NCBI RefSeq assembly: GCF_028206795.1
Contig: NZ_JAQLFJ010000002.1
Location: forward strand, 1 to 64,000
Length of the DNA stretch: 64,000 nt
Origin: Collinsella aerofaciens
GTDB lineage: Bacteria; Actinomycetota; Coriobacteriia; Coriobacteriales; Coriobacteriaceae
Reading direction: 5' to 3'
Shown piece by piece: positions 16,100-24,911 of this stretch (positions within the stretch are counted from its first letter, which is position 1; each line of letters opens with the position of its first letter). The position numbers and the translations under genes were made by a program. The notes below the pieces were generated by a model that was given only the letters and a program-made list of their open reading frames with translations, made no database searches and was not told where the DNA came from.

Positions 16100-17258
16100 C
16101 AATCGCACCTTCCAATATTGAAAGAAATGTGTCCGCCTGAGTACTTACTAGAAAATCACGCGCTGTTTCAACGGCTCGATCCCCCATGCGACAGCGAAGC
16201 GCCGCATCGTTTATTAAGCCCATAGTCTTATCAACAAGACCTACCGGGGATCCGTTGGGAACGATGTATCCGTCAAACCCATCCGTAATAATCGAACGAG
16301 GGCCATCGTTATCAAATGCTACGCAGGGAACGCCGTGAGACATACCCTCTAAGATAGATAGTCCGAAACCTTCCCAGCGGGATGGCGAGATGAGCACACT
16401 TGCGTGCACGTAATAATCGTCTGGGTTTGATACAAAGCCTTCAAATATCATTTGAAAAGGAAGCTCGGCATCGGAAACCCAGCGCTCAAGTTCACTACGG
16501 TAGGGACCATCTCCGACGACTTCAAATAGTCCTTCAAACCCCGACTCGGCAAGCCCACTGGCAATAGCGGGCAAATAGTCCGCTCCCTTCGAGCCGGAAT
16601 CGAGGCGACCGCAATACAGGACACAATTCTCAGCCTTGCTTCTTAAGCCAAGATCAGTAATAGAGTTGGGAAGAACGAACGCCGAGCATCCCAATTCTCT
16701 TTCATATACCTTTCGGCTCTCGTCAGTTAGAACGAAGTTGACGGAACAGTGCTCAATCGCATCTCTATACAGTTCTGTGAGTCCATAATAGCCTCTGCCC
16801 TTCTGGCGAAAATATCCATCATAGGTGCTATGCTGCCAACCGCACACCTTTGCCTCAAATCCGTCACACATATAAACTGCAAATATCGTATGCAAAGGAT
16901 CGCAACCAACAACGAAGTCGAAATGCCCATCAGCAAGGCGAGAGCGCATTAAGTTAAACTCTTTACCAGTTAGAATCGATTCGGGAAATCGCCCGTTATG
17001 AATTCGGGGACGAGGAAATCCAGTATGTTGTCTCACTTTTGAAACACATCTAGAAATTATCGAACGCTTGCCAGTCGGCTCAACCTCGAGAATCTGTACC
17101 CTATTGGAAAGACCATAAGGGTTGGCATTTAGATTAGGTCCATCCATAAGCACTGCAATGTGCTCACCACGATTAGCAAGCTCATTTGCAAGCAGAACAA
17201 CGGCCCTCTGAACACCTCCGAGCGTTTCAAGCGACTGGCACAGAAAACAGATTCTCAT
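16071..17258 (-). CDS. GT4-family glycosyltransferase
   Basis: The 395-residue protein has the two Rossmann-like halves of GT-B enzymes. Evidence includes CQSLETLGGVQRAVVLLANELANRG at the N-terminus, VLYCGRLDSGSKGADYL at the start of the C-terminal domain, and the nucleotide-sugar motif SPSRWEGFGLSILEGMSHGVPCVAFDNDGP with the E-x7-E pattern. It transfers a sugar from a nucleotide donor to the lipid-linked repeat unit with retention of configuration. It begins just after the polymerase stop. Donor and linkage cannot be read from the sequence. Confidence 0.88.
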   Translation of the reverse strand: MRICFLCQSLETLGGVQRAVVLLANELANRGEHIAVLMDGPNLNANPYGLSNRVQILEVEPTGKRSIISRCVSKVRQHTGFPRPRIHNGRFPESILTGKEFNLMRSRLADGHFDFVVGCDPLHTIFAVYMCDGFEAKVCGWQHSTYDGYFRQKGRGYYGLTELYRDAIEHCSVNFVLTDESRKVYERELGCSAFVLPNSITDLGLRSKAENCVLYCGRLDSGSKGADYLPAIASGLAESGFEGLFEVVGDGPYRSELERWVSDAELPFQMIFEGFVSNPDDYYVHASVLISPSRWEGFGLSILEGMSHGVPCVAFDNDGPRSIITDGFDGYIVPNGSPVGLVDKTMGLINDAALRCRMGDRAVETARDFLVSTQADTFLSILEGAIDEQEAPYHD

Positions 17259-17264
17259 GTCAGA

Positions 17265-18521
17265 CTACTCATCACCTTTAAGTTCGGACCGCTTTTTATA
17301 TTCTATAAATTGCGATACACATAGAAACATCCATGTGATCAAGACACACCGAAGCATTCCATCTTGAGCTACGCAAATTGAAGAGTAAGTATTGACGTGA
17401 AAAAAATACAATGCGAGAAGTAGTGCCGAGACAGTTCCGGTTTTGCGGAAAACATAGATGACAGGCAGAATAAACAATACGATGCCCAAAAGAGCTGAGA
17501 ACGCAATCCCATACATAAATGCAAACCTGAGTAGAGGATACTCGAGGGCAACCACCAAGGAGGCCCTTACATAAGAGGTATAGCCAGTATCAAAAGGATG
17601 GCCCTGAAACCAATCGTAACGAATAATTCCAGCCCTCGTCATCTCTACAAGCTTGGTATTTCTTGAGGAAGTAATGTCGCCCGCCGCGATTCCCATTACG
17701 ACACGGTCAATCAGCGTGTCAAAAATTCCGAATGCATACAGCAGCAACATTCCAAATACGATTACAACGATATATCTAATATTCTCAGTGCTCGAAAAAG
17801 AAATCAGGATCATCGACAGCAACACAACGGCAGCCGAACGGCTTCCTGTTAATACAACAATAAAAACGGCAATTAATGTAACTAGGATTTGATTATTATC
17901 CAGATCCATTGCCTTAGATGCAAAAATGTTCAGGGCAAAATAAGCGAGCGCAATCTCAGCCGTCAAAAGACTATGGCCCATATAAGAAACCAATCGACTC
18001 GAAGAGGTCAACCATTCAAGCCCCTCAGTCCCATAAAAAGAACCAATAGTCCTTGAAACGGCATATCCAGTCACCAGATCAAGCGCCGCGCATGCAGCAA
18101 TAACTGCAACAGAAAAGTTAATGCTTTTCAAAAAGCCCTTAAACAGGCTGGGAAAGATGGTTTCCGGAACAACCACAAGCAGAATGAGGAGCGGTGCCCA
18201 CTCAGCAATATAAACCGAAATTGGCGCGCCGGACACATGGAGCAACACTCCGCAAGCAGCGACTAAAGTTAGTTTGACAAGCGATATTGTTCTTGATATA
18301 GCGTATTTATGTCTCAACATATAGAGTAGCAGCCAGAAAATAGCGAATATAGCCAAAGGGTTTAAAGCCCAAATAGCTTCTGAGCCAGGAATAAGCTTGT
18401 ACCTAAGCAGATAAGGAGTTAAAAAAAGCGAAGCGCCAAGAAGATTGCCGACTCGACGCCCCATTGTTTTATCTTGAAAACTAGGTCTAGTATTCTCTTG
18501 TGAGTTAAATAGAACACTCAT
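17265..18521 (-). CDS. Wzy-like O-antigen/capsule polymerase
   Basis: The hydrophobic 418-residue protein has around eleven transmembrane helices. A larger loop before the C-terminal helices holds RYDWFQGHPFDTGYTSYVRAS, of the kind seen in O-antigen ligase/polymerase proteins, where Arg and His residues are important. I use the ATG at 18521, which overlaps the upstream stop as ATGA; the longer frame to 18542 runs into the preceding gene. It is expected to polymerise flipped repeat units outside the membrane. Together with the flippase it sets the pathway type. The codon usage is AT-rich. Confidence 0.8.
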   Translation of the reverse strand: MSVLFNSQENTRPSFQDKTMGRRVGNLLGASLFLTPYLLRYKLIPGSEAIWALNPLAIFAIFWLLLYMLRHKYAISRTISLVKLTLVAACGVLLHVSGAPISVYIAEWAPLLILLVVVPETIFPSLFKGFLKSINFSVAVIAACAALDLVTGYAVSRTIGSFYGTEGLEWLTSSSRLVSYMGHSLLTAEIALAYFALNIFASKAMDLDNNQILVTLIAVFIVVLTGSRSAAVVLLSMILISFSSTENIRYIVVIVFGMLLLYAFGIFDTLIDRVVMGIAAGDITSSRNTKLVEMTRAGIIRYDWFQGHPFDTGYTSYVRASLVVALEYPLLRFAFMYGIAFSALLGIVLFILPVIYVFRKTGTVSALLLALYFFHVNTYSSICVAQDGMLRCVLITWMFLCVSQFIEYKKRSELKGDE

Positions 18522-19582
18522 TGAGCAACAACTCGAATCCACTCATCAGCAATCTCACCAACAGCAAGCTTTTTACGCACGTTAGCTGCCGCAGTACCGA
18601 GTTTCTCGGCAAGCCCATTCTCATCAGCAATGCGTTCCATCGCTGCCTCTAGCTCATTTTCGCTTCCGACGGGAACCAAAAGTCCGTTTTCTCCATCACG
18701 AATCACCATGCGCGCACCGCCGCAGGGGCAATCGGTGCAAATCACCGGCATGCCTATGGCCATTGCTTCAAGCATGGAATTTGAGAGACCTTCGTAGTCG
18801 CTGGGAAGTACAAACATTCCTGCGTCACGAACATAGTTATGAACATCCTGGAGACCATGATTGATAACGATCTTATCCTTAATCCCAAGATCACTTGCCA
18901 AGGACATAAGAGAGTTCCGCTCGGAGCCATCACCGTAAATTTCAAGCGTCCAATCGCTGTGGATTTGCAAAAAGATTGCGAAGGCGCGTAAGAGCATCTC
19001 TAGGTTTTTCTGCTTATTCAATCGGCAGAAGCACACCACGGTATTTCTGCGCTTGCCAACAAAGGGTATCGGTAGACCCTCTTTAACAGGATTAAGAATT
19101 ACTGTCTTTTTGACCTTATCTGAGAAGTACGCAGCCGCTTCATCGGTTTGGCACACAAGCATATCCGCATGTCTATACAGGCGTTCGCGTAGCCAATCGG
19201 TCTTTTTACCGCTCCCCACCCGGGCGGGATCGTTGCGCTCGCTAATTACTAAACGATTAGGAAGGCCCGCAAGGGCAATCACGGCCTGCATATTCACAAA
19301 GTACTCAAATGCGATAATACAGGCGCTAGAGTTACGTTTCGCGACGGCACGAAGCCAGGCAATGCGACGCCCCTTGGTAGCAGTGTCTGAGCCCTGAGGG
19401 CCATATTCCTTCTGGATACCGTCTGCCAATGCGTACTCACCGTCGAAGTCGTTGTAGACGGCGATACCCACGCGCTTGCCGCGGGCATTGAACTCTGCGG
19501 CAAGCACACATATCACGCGCGCCGCACCCCCGTTTGCAAGTGCGTTGCTCACAAATATGATGTCTCGGTTCTCTAGAGTCAC
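18518..19582 (-). CDS. GT4-family glycosyltransferase
   Basis: The 354-residue GT-B protein starts at GTG with AAGGGGAA upstream. The N-terminal half has NALANGGAARVICVLAAEF, the C-terminal half VVCFCRLNKQKNLEMLLRAF and the donor-binding stretch PSDYEGLSNSMLEAMAIGMP, followed by CPCGGARMVI. This pattern resembles GT4 enzymes that add hexoses or N-acetylhexosamines to capsule repeats. It overlaps the polymerase start by four bases. Specificity is not predictable here. Confidence 0.88.
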   Translation of the reverse strand: MTLENRDIIFVSNALANGGAARVICVLAAEFNARGKRVGIAVYNDFDGEYALADGIQKEYGPQGSDTATKGRRIAWLRAVAKRNSSACIIAFEYFVNMQAVIALAGLPNRLVISERNDPARVGSGKKTDWLRERLYRHADMLVCQTDEAAAYFSDKVKKTVILNPVKEGLPIPFVGKRRNTVVCFCRLNKQKNLEMLLRAFAIFLQIHSDWTLEIYGDGSERNSLMSLASDLGIKDKIVINHGLQDVHNYVRDAGMFVLPSDYEGLSNSMLEAMAIGMPVICTDCPCGGARMVIRDGENGLLVPVGSENELEAAMERIADENGLAEKLGTAAANVRKKLAVGEIADEWIRVVAQ

Positions 19583-19601
19583 GTTTCCCCTTATTATCCT
19601 A

Positions 19602-20282
19602 TCAAGCTCCGAAGCAGCTGTTTATATACTCAGTCACGTTGAACGATCGGTTCGCACCGAAGGGCTCCCACGACGCCAAGATGAATTCGCTGTTCTTCGG
19701 GCAGTGGATACGCTTGCAGCATTTCAAATCAGGGTGTTCCTTGGCCGCAAATATGAGCTTATGCTCAAGTGGAAGCGCGTCAAATGCCTTCAAGTCCTCT
19801 TCGGTGGCCCCATTCTGGTCGTTCAGTTTGAAGATCAGCCGGTCGTGATTGACACGTCTCACGCGGCTCTCCCACTTGCGGCGGGCAGTCTCCTCGTCAT
19901 GGTGGTGCAGCATGTGAAGCTCCACGTCTCCAATGCGCCCGATTAGGTACGTCCCCCAGTTGTCATTGGCACTGAGGGGGTCCTTCCACTTGGACTCATC
20001 GGCTGAGATGAACTTAAGCGGTTCGGCTAGGTAGCGGTCAAGGTCCGCACAGAACCGCACGAAGTCGCTCGGCATGATGAACATTCCTACTGTGGGAGTG
20101 TCCTTTCGCATGCCGTAACTCTCATATATTGTGCCACCCCAGCAGTTGTTCGAGATGATGGTGAACCCGTCCACCTCAAGCCTCCTTGCGCGGACCCTGC
20201 AGGTCCTGGGTAGCCATAGCCCGTTGCGTATCTTGAGTCGAATGGTTTCGCGTTTGAGTTTCTTGAGCTTTTGCAGGATCAT
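19602..20282 (-). CDS. DUF1919 protein
   Basis: The 226-residue cytoplasmic protein has the DUF1919 signature FTIISNNCWGGTIYESYGMRKDTPTVGMFI followed by DFVRFCADLDRYL. Members are nearly always found in exopolysaccharide or lipopolysaccharide loci and are annotated as possible exopolysaccharide biosynthesis proteins or glycosyltransferases; no mechanism is established. The start ATG immediately follows the TAG of the upstream acyltransferase frame, so translation is coupled. If the upstream gene were restored by one base in its G run, the frames would overlap by about 107 bases. Confidence 0.8.
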   Translation of the reverse strand: MILQKLKKLKRETIRLKIRNGLWLPRTCRVRARRLEVDGFTIISNNCWGGTIYESYGMRKDTPTVGMFIMPSDFVRFCADLDRYLAEPLKFISADESKWKDPLSANDNWGTYLIGRIGDVELHMLHHHDEETARRKWESRVRRVNHDRLIFKLNDQNGATEEDLKAFDALPLEHKLIFAAKEHPDLKCCKRIHCPKNSEFILASWEPFGANRSFNVTEYINSCFGA

Positions 20283-20846
20283 CTAAGCCACTGCTTTCGC
20301 GAGTGATACGACGTACGATCCGTACTGGCATCCCCGCATACACGCCCGATTCCGACAGAGAGTGCGTAACGACGACCCCCCGACACATATTTTGTCTGCA
20401 AGGGAAACGCCCTTTGTAATAAGCACGTTAGCCCCTAGCCAACAGCGCTCGCCTATTACCACGGGCGCGCTAATCAAATCGCCGTGCACGCCCTCCGCGT
20501 CGAACACGTGGTCGTGGTCGAACACACACGCATTCGGCCCGAGCATGGTTTGAGCGCCGATGTTCAAGTCTTCGGCAGCGACTATCCTGCAGTTGGTGTT
20601 GAGATAGCATCCCTCACCGATACTCATATGGGCGTCCGAGCAAACCTGCAGGCGGCAGCGGTCATCGATGTACACGCCGGATCCGAACTCCATAACTCCT
20701 CCAAGTTCCACATCAAGCCTGACTTTCCGACCAAGATATACGGGCTTGCCACCGCTCGGCAGTCGCAGCTTGTAACCCAGCCGCATCTTTGCACTCGCAA
20801 CGCGCAGCGCGCTTGCAGACCATTTAATAAGCTTGCCTATTTGCAT
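20283..20846 (-). CDS. Hexapeptide acyltransferase, frameshifted near the 3' end
   Basis: The first 155 residues are a clean left-handed beta-helix acetyltransferase (DRCRLQVCSDAHMSIG, LNIGAQTMLG, DHDHVFD with catalytic-type His, VIGERCWLGANVLITKGVSLADKICVGG). After CVGG the frame degenerates to SSLRTLCRNRACM and stops. The adjacent frame encodes the expected ending VVVTHSLSESGVYAGMPVRIVRRI. The break lies at a run of six G (plus-strand C at 20376-20381); seven would restore the family C-terminus. GGGAG precedes the ATG, and the start overlaps the upstream glycosyltransferase by ten bases. The enzyme may be inactive as written, since the last coil and cap are lost. Confidence 0.8.
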   Translation of the reverse strand: MQIGKLIKWSASALRVASAKMRLGYKLRLPSGGKPVYLGRKVRLDVELGGVMEFGSGVYIDDRCRLQVCSDAHMSIGEGCYLNTNCRIVAAEDLNIGAQTMLGPNACVFDHDHVFDAEGVHGDLISAPVVIGERCWLGANVLITKGVSLADKICVGGSSLRTLCRNRACMRGCQYGSYVVSLAKAVA

Positions 20847-21955
20847 CTCCCTACTCCCTCAAAGTACAAACGACGGAGCATCGTGGCATTTTCATTTATG
20901 TCGTAGCCGGCGGACTTCGCGCGCTTGCGCGCAGAAAAACTTTCGTCCATGCGGTTGATATTCGTCATAGAATGTTCAACAGTATCCGCCCAGTCATTTA
21001 CGTCAGCCTCGAGCGAAACTTGAGACACGAGCGCCGTTATTGCGCACTCGTCGGTAATGGCGTCTGACATAACCACGGGAAGCCCGTTGAGCTGCCACTC
21101 CAGTACAACATTCGGAAACCCTTCGTACAGCGAAGGGAACACCATGCAGTCAAGTCCGTTGAGCAGTCTTGGCACATCGTCACGACGCCCCAGGAAACGA
21201 ACCGCCTCAGCGACACCGAGTTCCTCAGTCTTCTCCTTAATCTCGGGTATCAAGTGACCCTCTCCTATAAGGAATAGCCGCCTTGCAGAATTACGCCGAT
21301 AAAGCTCCGCAAATACCTCGACGAGCTTGACATGATTCTTCTGCTCATTAAATCCGCCTACGTGCCCGAAGGCTGTCTCACTTTCGGTGAGTCCCAACTC
21401 CTCTCGTACGGCTTTTCTGGCTTGTGGGTTAAAAGCGTACGCAGGTAATTTTTTTCCGTTAGGGATGACAGTAAATGGACGATTGCCGAAGAGCCATTTA
21501 CCCGCATCTCGCCCACAGGCATATCTGTCCGTTAGACTTGATTGGAAAAGTGGATTCAAAAGAAAGTTAGCAATCTTATGGGAGCACGTCGTGTTGTGCG
21601 AATGCGCGATGCGCATCTCTACACCATTCGTCGATGCCTGGAAGAGCTCTATCGCAGCAAGCGCGCTGCTGCAACACACATGGACGACCTCGAAGTGTCT
21701 GCTTGTTAGCAGACACCTGAGAGCTCGAGAATAGGCAGTTAAATTGTGTTGACGAGACGGAAGCGTCACAACCTCGACCCCCGCCGCCTCAACGTCCTCG
21801 ATAACGCCACGTTCTGCGTCGTCGTATGCAACAGTTGCGACCGATAGACCATCTAAGTCCATTGCTCCAAACGTCGCAACAAGCCATGCTGTGATTCCGT
21901 CTTTCAGAAGACCGTTGGTCGAAATGACCAAGACATTAATACAGTCATTGGCCAT
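20837..21955 (-). CDS. GT4-family glycosyltransferase
   Basis: The 372-residue GT-B enzyme reads NVLVISTNGLLKDGITAWLVATF at the N-terminus, FGHVGGFNEQKNHVKLVEVFAEL at the domain junction and FPSLYEGFPNVVLEWQLNGLPVVMSD at the nucleotide-sugar site, with the typical Glu pair. It resembles capsular GT4 enzymes that use UDP-hexoses. It lies three bases after the stop of the TupA-like gene. G+C is intermediate between the conserved operon start and the AT-rich middle. Acceptor unknown. Confidence 0.88.
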   Translation of the reverse strand: MANDCINVLVISTNGLLKDGITAWLVATFGAMDLDGLSVATVAYDDAERGVIEDVEAAGVEVVTLPSRQHNLTAYSRALRCLLTSRHFEVVHVCCSSALAAIELFQASTNGVEMRIAHSHNTTCSHKIANFLLNPLFQSSLTDRYACGRDAGKWLFGNRPFTVIPNGKKLPAYAFNPQARKAVREELGLTESETAFGHVGGFNEQKNHVKLVEVFAELYRRNSARRLFLIGEGHLIPEIKEKTEELGVAEAVRFLGRRDDVPRLLNGLDCMVFPSLYEGFPNVVLEWQLNGLPVVMSDAITDECAITALVSQVSLEADVNDWADTVEHSMTNINRMDESFSARKRAKSAGYDINENATMLRRLYFEGVGRCK

Positions 21956-21958
21956 CTC

Positions 21959-22834
21959 CTAGCACCTAACTTCAGGGAGCTTAATCCATGATCCCAACCT
22001 CTCGTCCCACTCGGGCTGGTCGAAAGGTCCGAAACCGCTGTTGTCAAAGAAGGTGTACTCACCGAAATACATCTTACCGTTGACCTCATAGAAGTCGATC
22101 CTGATATGCGCCAATCCTGCGGACAACTTCTTGGCGGCAGCGACCATCTGGTCGAAAGTCTCCGGCTTCTTGATTTCAAAATCGGCGTTCGGATAGTGCT
22201 GCGTAATAGGAAGGTGCCTAAAGTTCAAATCGTAAAAGTCAATTCTTGTGTCCCCAGCAGCCCTTCCGGTCACGACGAACATCATCTTCGGCTCACCGTC
22301 AAAACAGTAAAACTTGTAATCTCTTAGTTCGCCGCATGCGGTGTCCTCAAGGTAAGACTCTGCAAGAATGCGAGGCCTTACGTTCTTATATGGCCACTCC
22401 CTACCTATGTAATAGAAATTACAACGCATTGCCGACATGATCTTATTGCGCGCGGCAGAGACATCAAGCTTGGTCTTGTCCTTGACAATGACAAGACCTT
22501 CCGAGTCGTGACTGCATTTCAGTACAAAACGTTCAGGAAGCGAGTCAAAGTCGATATCATCGAAAGAGTCCCACACTCCTAGTGTCGGAATTATATGCTC
22601 TTCACCAATGATCGACGACGCGAGCTTCTTCGCCTCCACCTTGTCCACCATGTCGGTGTAGCGGGGATCACGATCGTGCAGCTTGAGCCACTGCAGTTTC
22701 TCGTTATAGGTCTTGGGGTTCTTCAAATTGCAAGGTTTATGCATTCGAAGCACATAATACAGTTTGATGTACGCCTCGTCGGGAAGCCACCTCAAGCTAT
22801 ACTTCGCCTGTTTTACCAAGATCTTCTTGTCCAA
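21959..22834 (-). CDS. TupA-like ATP-grasp protein
   Basis: The 291-residue protein matches the TupA-like ATP-grasp family: KNPKTYNEKLQWLKLHDRDPRYTDMVDKVEAKK near the N-terminus, FVLKCSHDSEGLVIVKD for ATP binding, ELRDYKFYCFDGEPKMM, and HIRIDFYEVNGKMYFGEYTFF carrying the metal-binding acidic residues. TupA is linked to teichuronopeptide synthesis in alkaliphilic Bacillus, where amino acids are attached to a glucuronic-acid polymer. This locus also makes UDP-glucuronate, so a similar uronate-amino acid linkage is a reasonable inference. The start appears to be TTG with a weak AGAGAG site. Confidence 0.85.
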   Translation of the reverse strand: MDKKILVKQAKYSLRWLPDEAYIKLYYVLRMHKPCNLKNPKTYNEKLQWLKLHDRDPRYTDMVDKVEAKKLASSIIGEEHIIPTLGVWDSFDDIDFDSLPERFVLKCSHDSEGLVIVKDKTKLDVSAARNKIMSAMRCNFYYIGREWPYKNVRPRILAESYLEDTACGELRDYKFYCFDGEPKMMFVVTGRAAGDTRIDFYDLNFRHLPITQHYPNADFEIKKPETFDQMVAAAKKLSAGLAHIRIDFYEVNGKMYFGEYTFFDNSGFGPFDQPEWDERLGSWIKLPEVRC

Positions 22835-22858
22835 AATATCTCTCTTCTGTCAAATCCG

Positions 22859-23965
22859 TCATACAGCACTACGACGGTATGCCTTAACCACAGAGGGCGT
22901 GTCATCGCCAAACATGCTCAAACCTGATGCCATCTGAGACATCCACACCGCCTGGGAGACAAGGTTCACCTCCAATAGGGTGGGCATTCCCTCCTCGTCA
23001 ACACAAACGTCCCAAGAGATGAATCCAAGCTCGCTGACTGCAAAGTGGCAACGCTTGACAGCTTCAATAGCCTCAGGGACGCCTGCAATCCAGCGGCCCT
23101 TGAACGGGATCTCGGTGTCGGGATGCTTTATAAATCTTTTCTGGTACTCAGTGAATGCCTCGTCACCTAGATAGCCATCGTTATCGACGTAGATGAAGAT
23201 GCCGCCCGCATGGGCGTTGTCAACCTTCGCTCCGCCCTGCCCGATTCTAAGCGTAACGGGACAAGCGCCAACGCCCTGATCAGTCATATATGTGACGATT
23301 CGAAGTGTGTTAACACTCTCTGGATAAATTTTGTCGATACTCTCGTGCTGATGCACACGCTCTTGGCAGACCCACTCGCCGCCCATTGATTCGACGATGC
23401 TCTTGACGGATTTGCCGGATTCGATATCCCTGCCATCTTTGAAGTCAACAATGGCGACGTCCCTGCCAGAGTCGCTGTCGCGAGTTCTTTTGATAACGCA
23501 GGGGCCTATGTTACTGAGCGCATTTACCGTCTCATTCATGTTCAGAAGCACCCCGTTCCGATTGACAAGTCCGCAGGTGCAGCTTGCGTAGACATTGGGG
23601 ATACGAAGCCCACCGCCTTGTGCAAAGAGGACGAGGTTGTTCTTATCGGCAAGCGCGTCGCGGTCACATCGGCGTGAAGAGTTGGGCTCCAGGTTGACCG
23701 AAAAGAGCATCTCTGGAATATACTTCGGGTCCCATTTTCCGGTGTAGCTGGCATAAAGGCGGTGCCACCAGAGCGGCCAACGCCTGCCGGTGAGTTTTTT
23801 CCAATACCTACGCGCATCCTCCGCTTGTTTAGCGGTGGGCTTGAATGACATCACTAAGGCTCGCTTGGACCAGATATTCTTGAGCTCATGAATCCAGATA
23901 AACAACTTCCAGAAGAATACGGTGAGAGTCTCGAAGAGTCGCTCGATTCTTACATAAATACTCAA
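22859..23965 (-). CDS. Sugar-transfer associated ATP-grasp protein
   Basis: The start TTG at 23965 is chosen since AGGAGG lies just upstream and it overlaps the previous stop as TTGA; this gives 368 residues. After an N-terminal hydrophobic helix (ETLTVFFWKLFIWI) comes the sugar-transfer-associated ATP-grasp fold: PCVIKRTRDSDSGRDVAIV, WVCQERVHQHESIDKIYPESVNTLRIVTY, GGIFIYVDNDG and ISWDVCVDEEGMPTLLEVNL. Family members are found in capsule loci and are thought to ligate amino acids or other amines to sugar acids. This is the second of three ATP-grasp genes in the operon. Confidence 0.85.
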   Translation of the reverse strand: MSIYVRIERLFETLTVFFWKLFIWIHELKNIWSKRALVMSFKPTAKQAEDARRYWKKLTGRRWPLWWHRLYASYTGKWDPKYIPEMLFSVNLEPNSSRRCDRDALADKNNLVLFAQGGGLRIPNVYASCTCGLVNRNGVLLNMNETVNALSNIGPCVIKRTRDSDSGRDVAIVDFKDGRDIESGKSVKSIVESMGGEWVCQERVHQHESIDKIYPESVNTLRIVTYMTDQGVGACPVTLRIGQGGAKVDNAHAGGIFIYVDNDGYLGDEAFTEYQKRFIKHPDTEIPFKGRWIAGVPEAIEAVKRCHFAVSELGFISWDVCVDEEGMPTLLEVNLVSQAVWMSQMASGLSMFGDDTPSVVKAYRRSAV

Positions 23966-24465
23966 AGCACTTCCTCCTGAATAAATAGGTCTATCTCGTC
24001 GATGATCGCGTTTGGATTGGGGTTTTTCCACGGTTTAAGTTTCACACTGCCGTTCTCCATGGCCTCGATGGCGTCCCCCAGCTCATCCATCTCGCGAACT
24101 GCGAGCACGAGCCCCTCAGAAGCTAACGTCTCGTTAATGCCTACTTGGTGATCATTGATGTGCTCGCCGTACTTCGCCAAACGGGACACAGCGATTACTC
24201 TCTTACCAGCATTAAGAGCACCCATAATCGAGCCTGATGCGCCATGGCTTATAACGATATCGGCCTCAGCCATCTTCGCTTTGAAGGCATCAGGGTCCAT
24301 GAAACACTCGAACGCGAAGTTCTTCGGCTTGTAGGTCGACGCGCCAATCTGTGCAAACAGGGGCTCCTTCACGCAACCTTCGCCAACGAGCCTATCAAGC
24401 TCCTCGAAGAGCCGGTTAAACTGATAGGGCCTGGAACCAACGCACACAAATATCAATAAAGACAC
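23962..24465 (-). CDS. PssE-like glycosyltransferase catalytic half
   Basis: The 167-residue protein corresponds to the C-terminal GT28/Alg13 half of a split glycosyltransferase: LIFVCVGSRPYQFNRLFEELDRL at the N-terminus and the UDP-sugar-binding stretch ADIVISHGASGSIMGALNAGKRVIAVSR, with EHINDHQ typical of the family. It works as a heterodimer with the PssD/Alg14-like membrane half encoded immediately upstream; the two genes overlap by 13 bases, ensuring balanced synthesis. The complex probably adds the second sugar, often glucuronic acid, onto the primed lipid, consistent with the ugd gene nearby. Confidence 0.88.
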   Translation of the reverse strand: MSLLIFVCVGSRPYQFNRLFEELDRLVGEGCVKEPLFAQIGASTYKPKNFAFECFMDPDAFKAKMAEADIVISHGASGSIMGALNAGKRVIAVSRLAKYGEHINDHQVGINETLASEGLVLAVREMDELGDAIEAMENGSVKLKPWKNPNPNAIIDEIDLFIQEEVL

Positions 24466-24911
24466 CCCACAAACCGTGCTTTCTCATAGAACCGCTTCTG
24501 GCTCTCCCACTGCACGAAGAACAGATCGGCGTGTTTTTGCATGAGTTTTCCAGCGACGGTGGGCTCGTTAGATCGACCAAAGGTCTCGATAAACACAAAC
24601 TTCTTGCGGAACAGGACAGCAAGGAGATAGAAAGGGTATGCCACCATAGTGCCAGTGGTCACAACGATGTCAGGCCGCTCCTTTGCCCAGATTGCACAGG
24701 CGTGGATGCCGTTTACGAGCATCTTGGCAGGCATGAGCTTGTCCTTGAGGTCGGTCTGAACCATCAGATAAGGGCACCCCTTAACAAAGGGCGTCTTCTC
24801 GGTGACCATGAAGCCCCCGTACTTGTCCACGAGCGGCTTGAGCTTTTGTAGTTGTTCCCAGTGGCCGCCAGACGATGAGACGAGGCAAACCTTGGCCCGA
24901 CCTTTTCCCAT
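24453..24911 (-). CDS. PssD-like glycosyltransferase membrane half
   Basis: I use ATG 24911 (TAATG overlap with the epimerase stop), giving 152 residues. The protein has KVCLVSSSGGHWEQLQKLKPL, the Alg14/PssD signature, then FMVTEKTPFVKG, a membrane-associated stretch, and PDIVVTTGTMVAYPFYLLAVLFRKKFVFIETFGR. This half anchors the PssE-like catalytic partner to the inner face of the membrane. The alternative ATG at 24947 lies inside the previous gene and adds a non-homologous leader. Confidence 0.88.
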   Translation of the reverse strand: MGKGRAKVCLVSSSGGHWEQLQKLKPLVDKYGGFMVTEKTPFVKGCPYLMVQTDLKDKLMPAKMLVNGIHACAIWAKERPDIVVTTGTMVAYPFYLLAVLFRKKFVFIETFGRSNEPTVAGKLMQKHADLFFVQWESQKRFYEKARFVGCLY

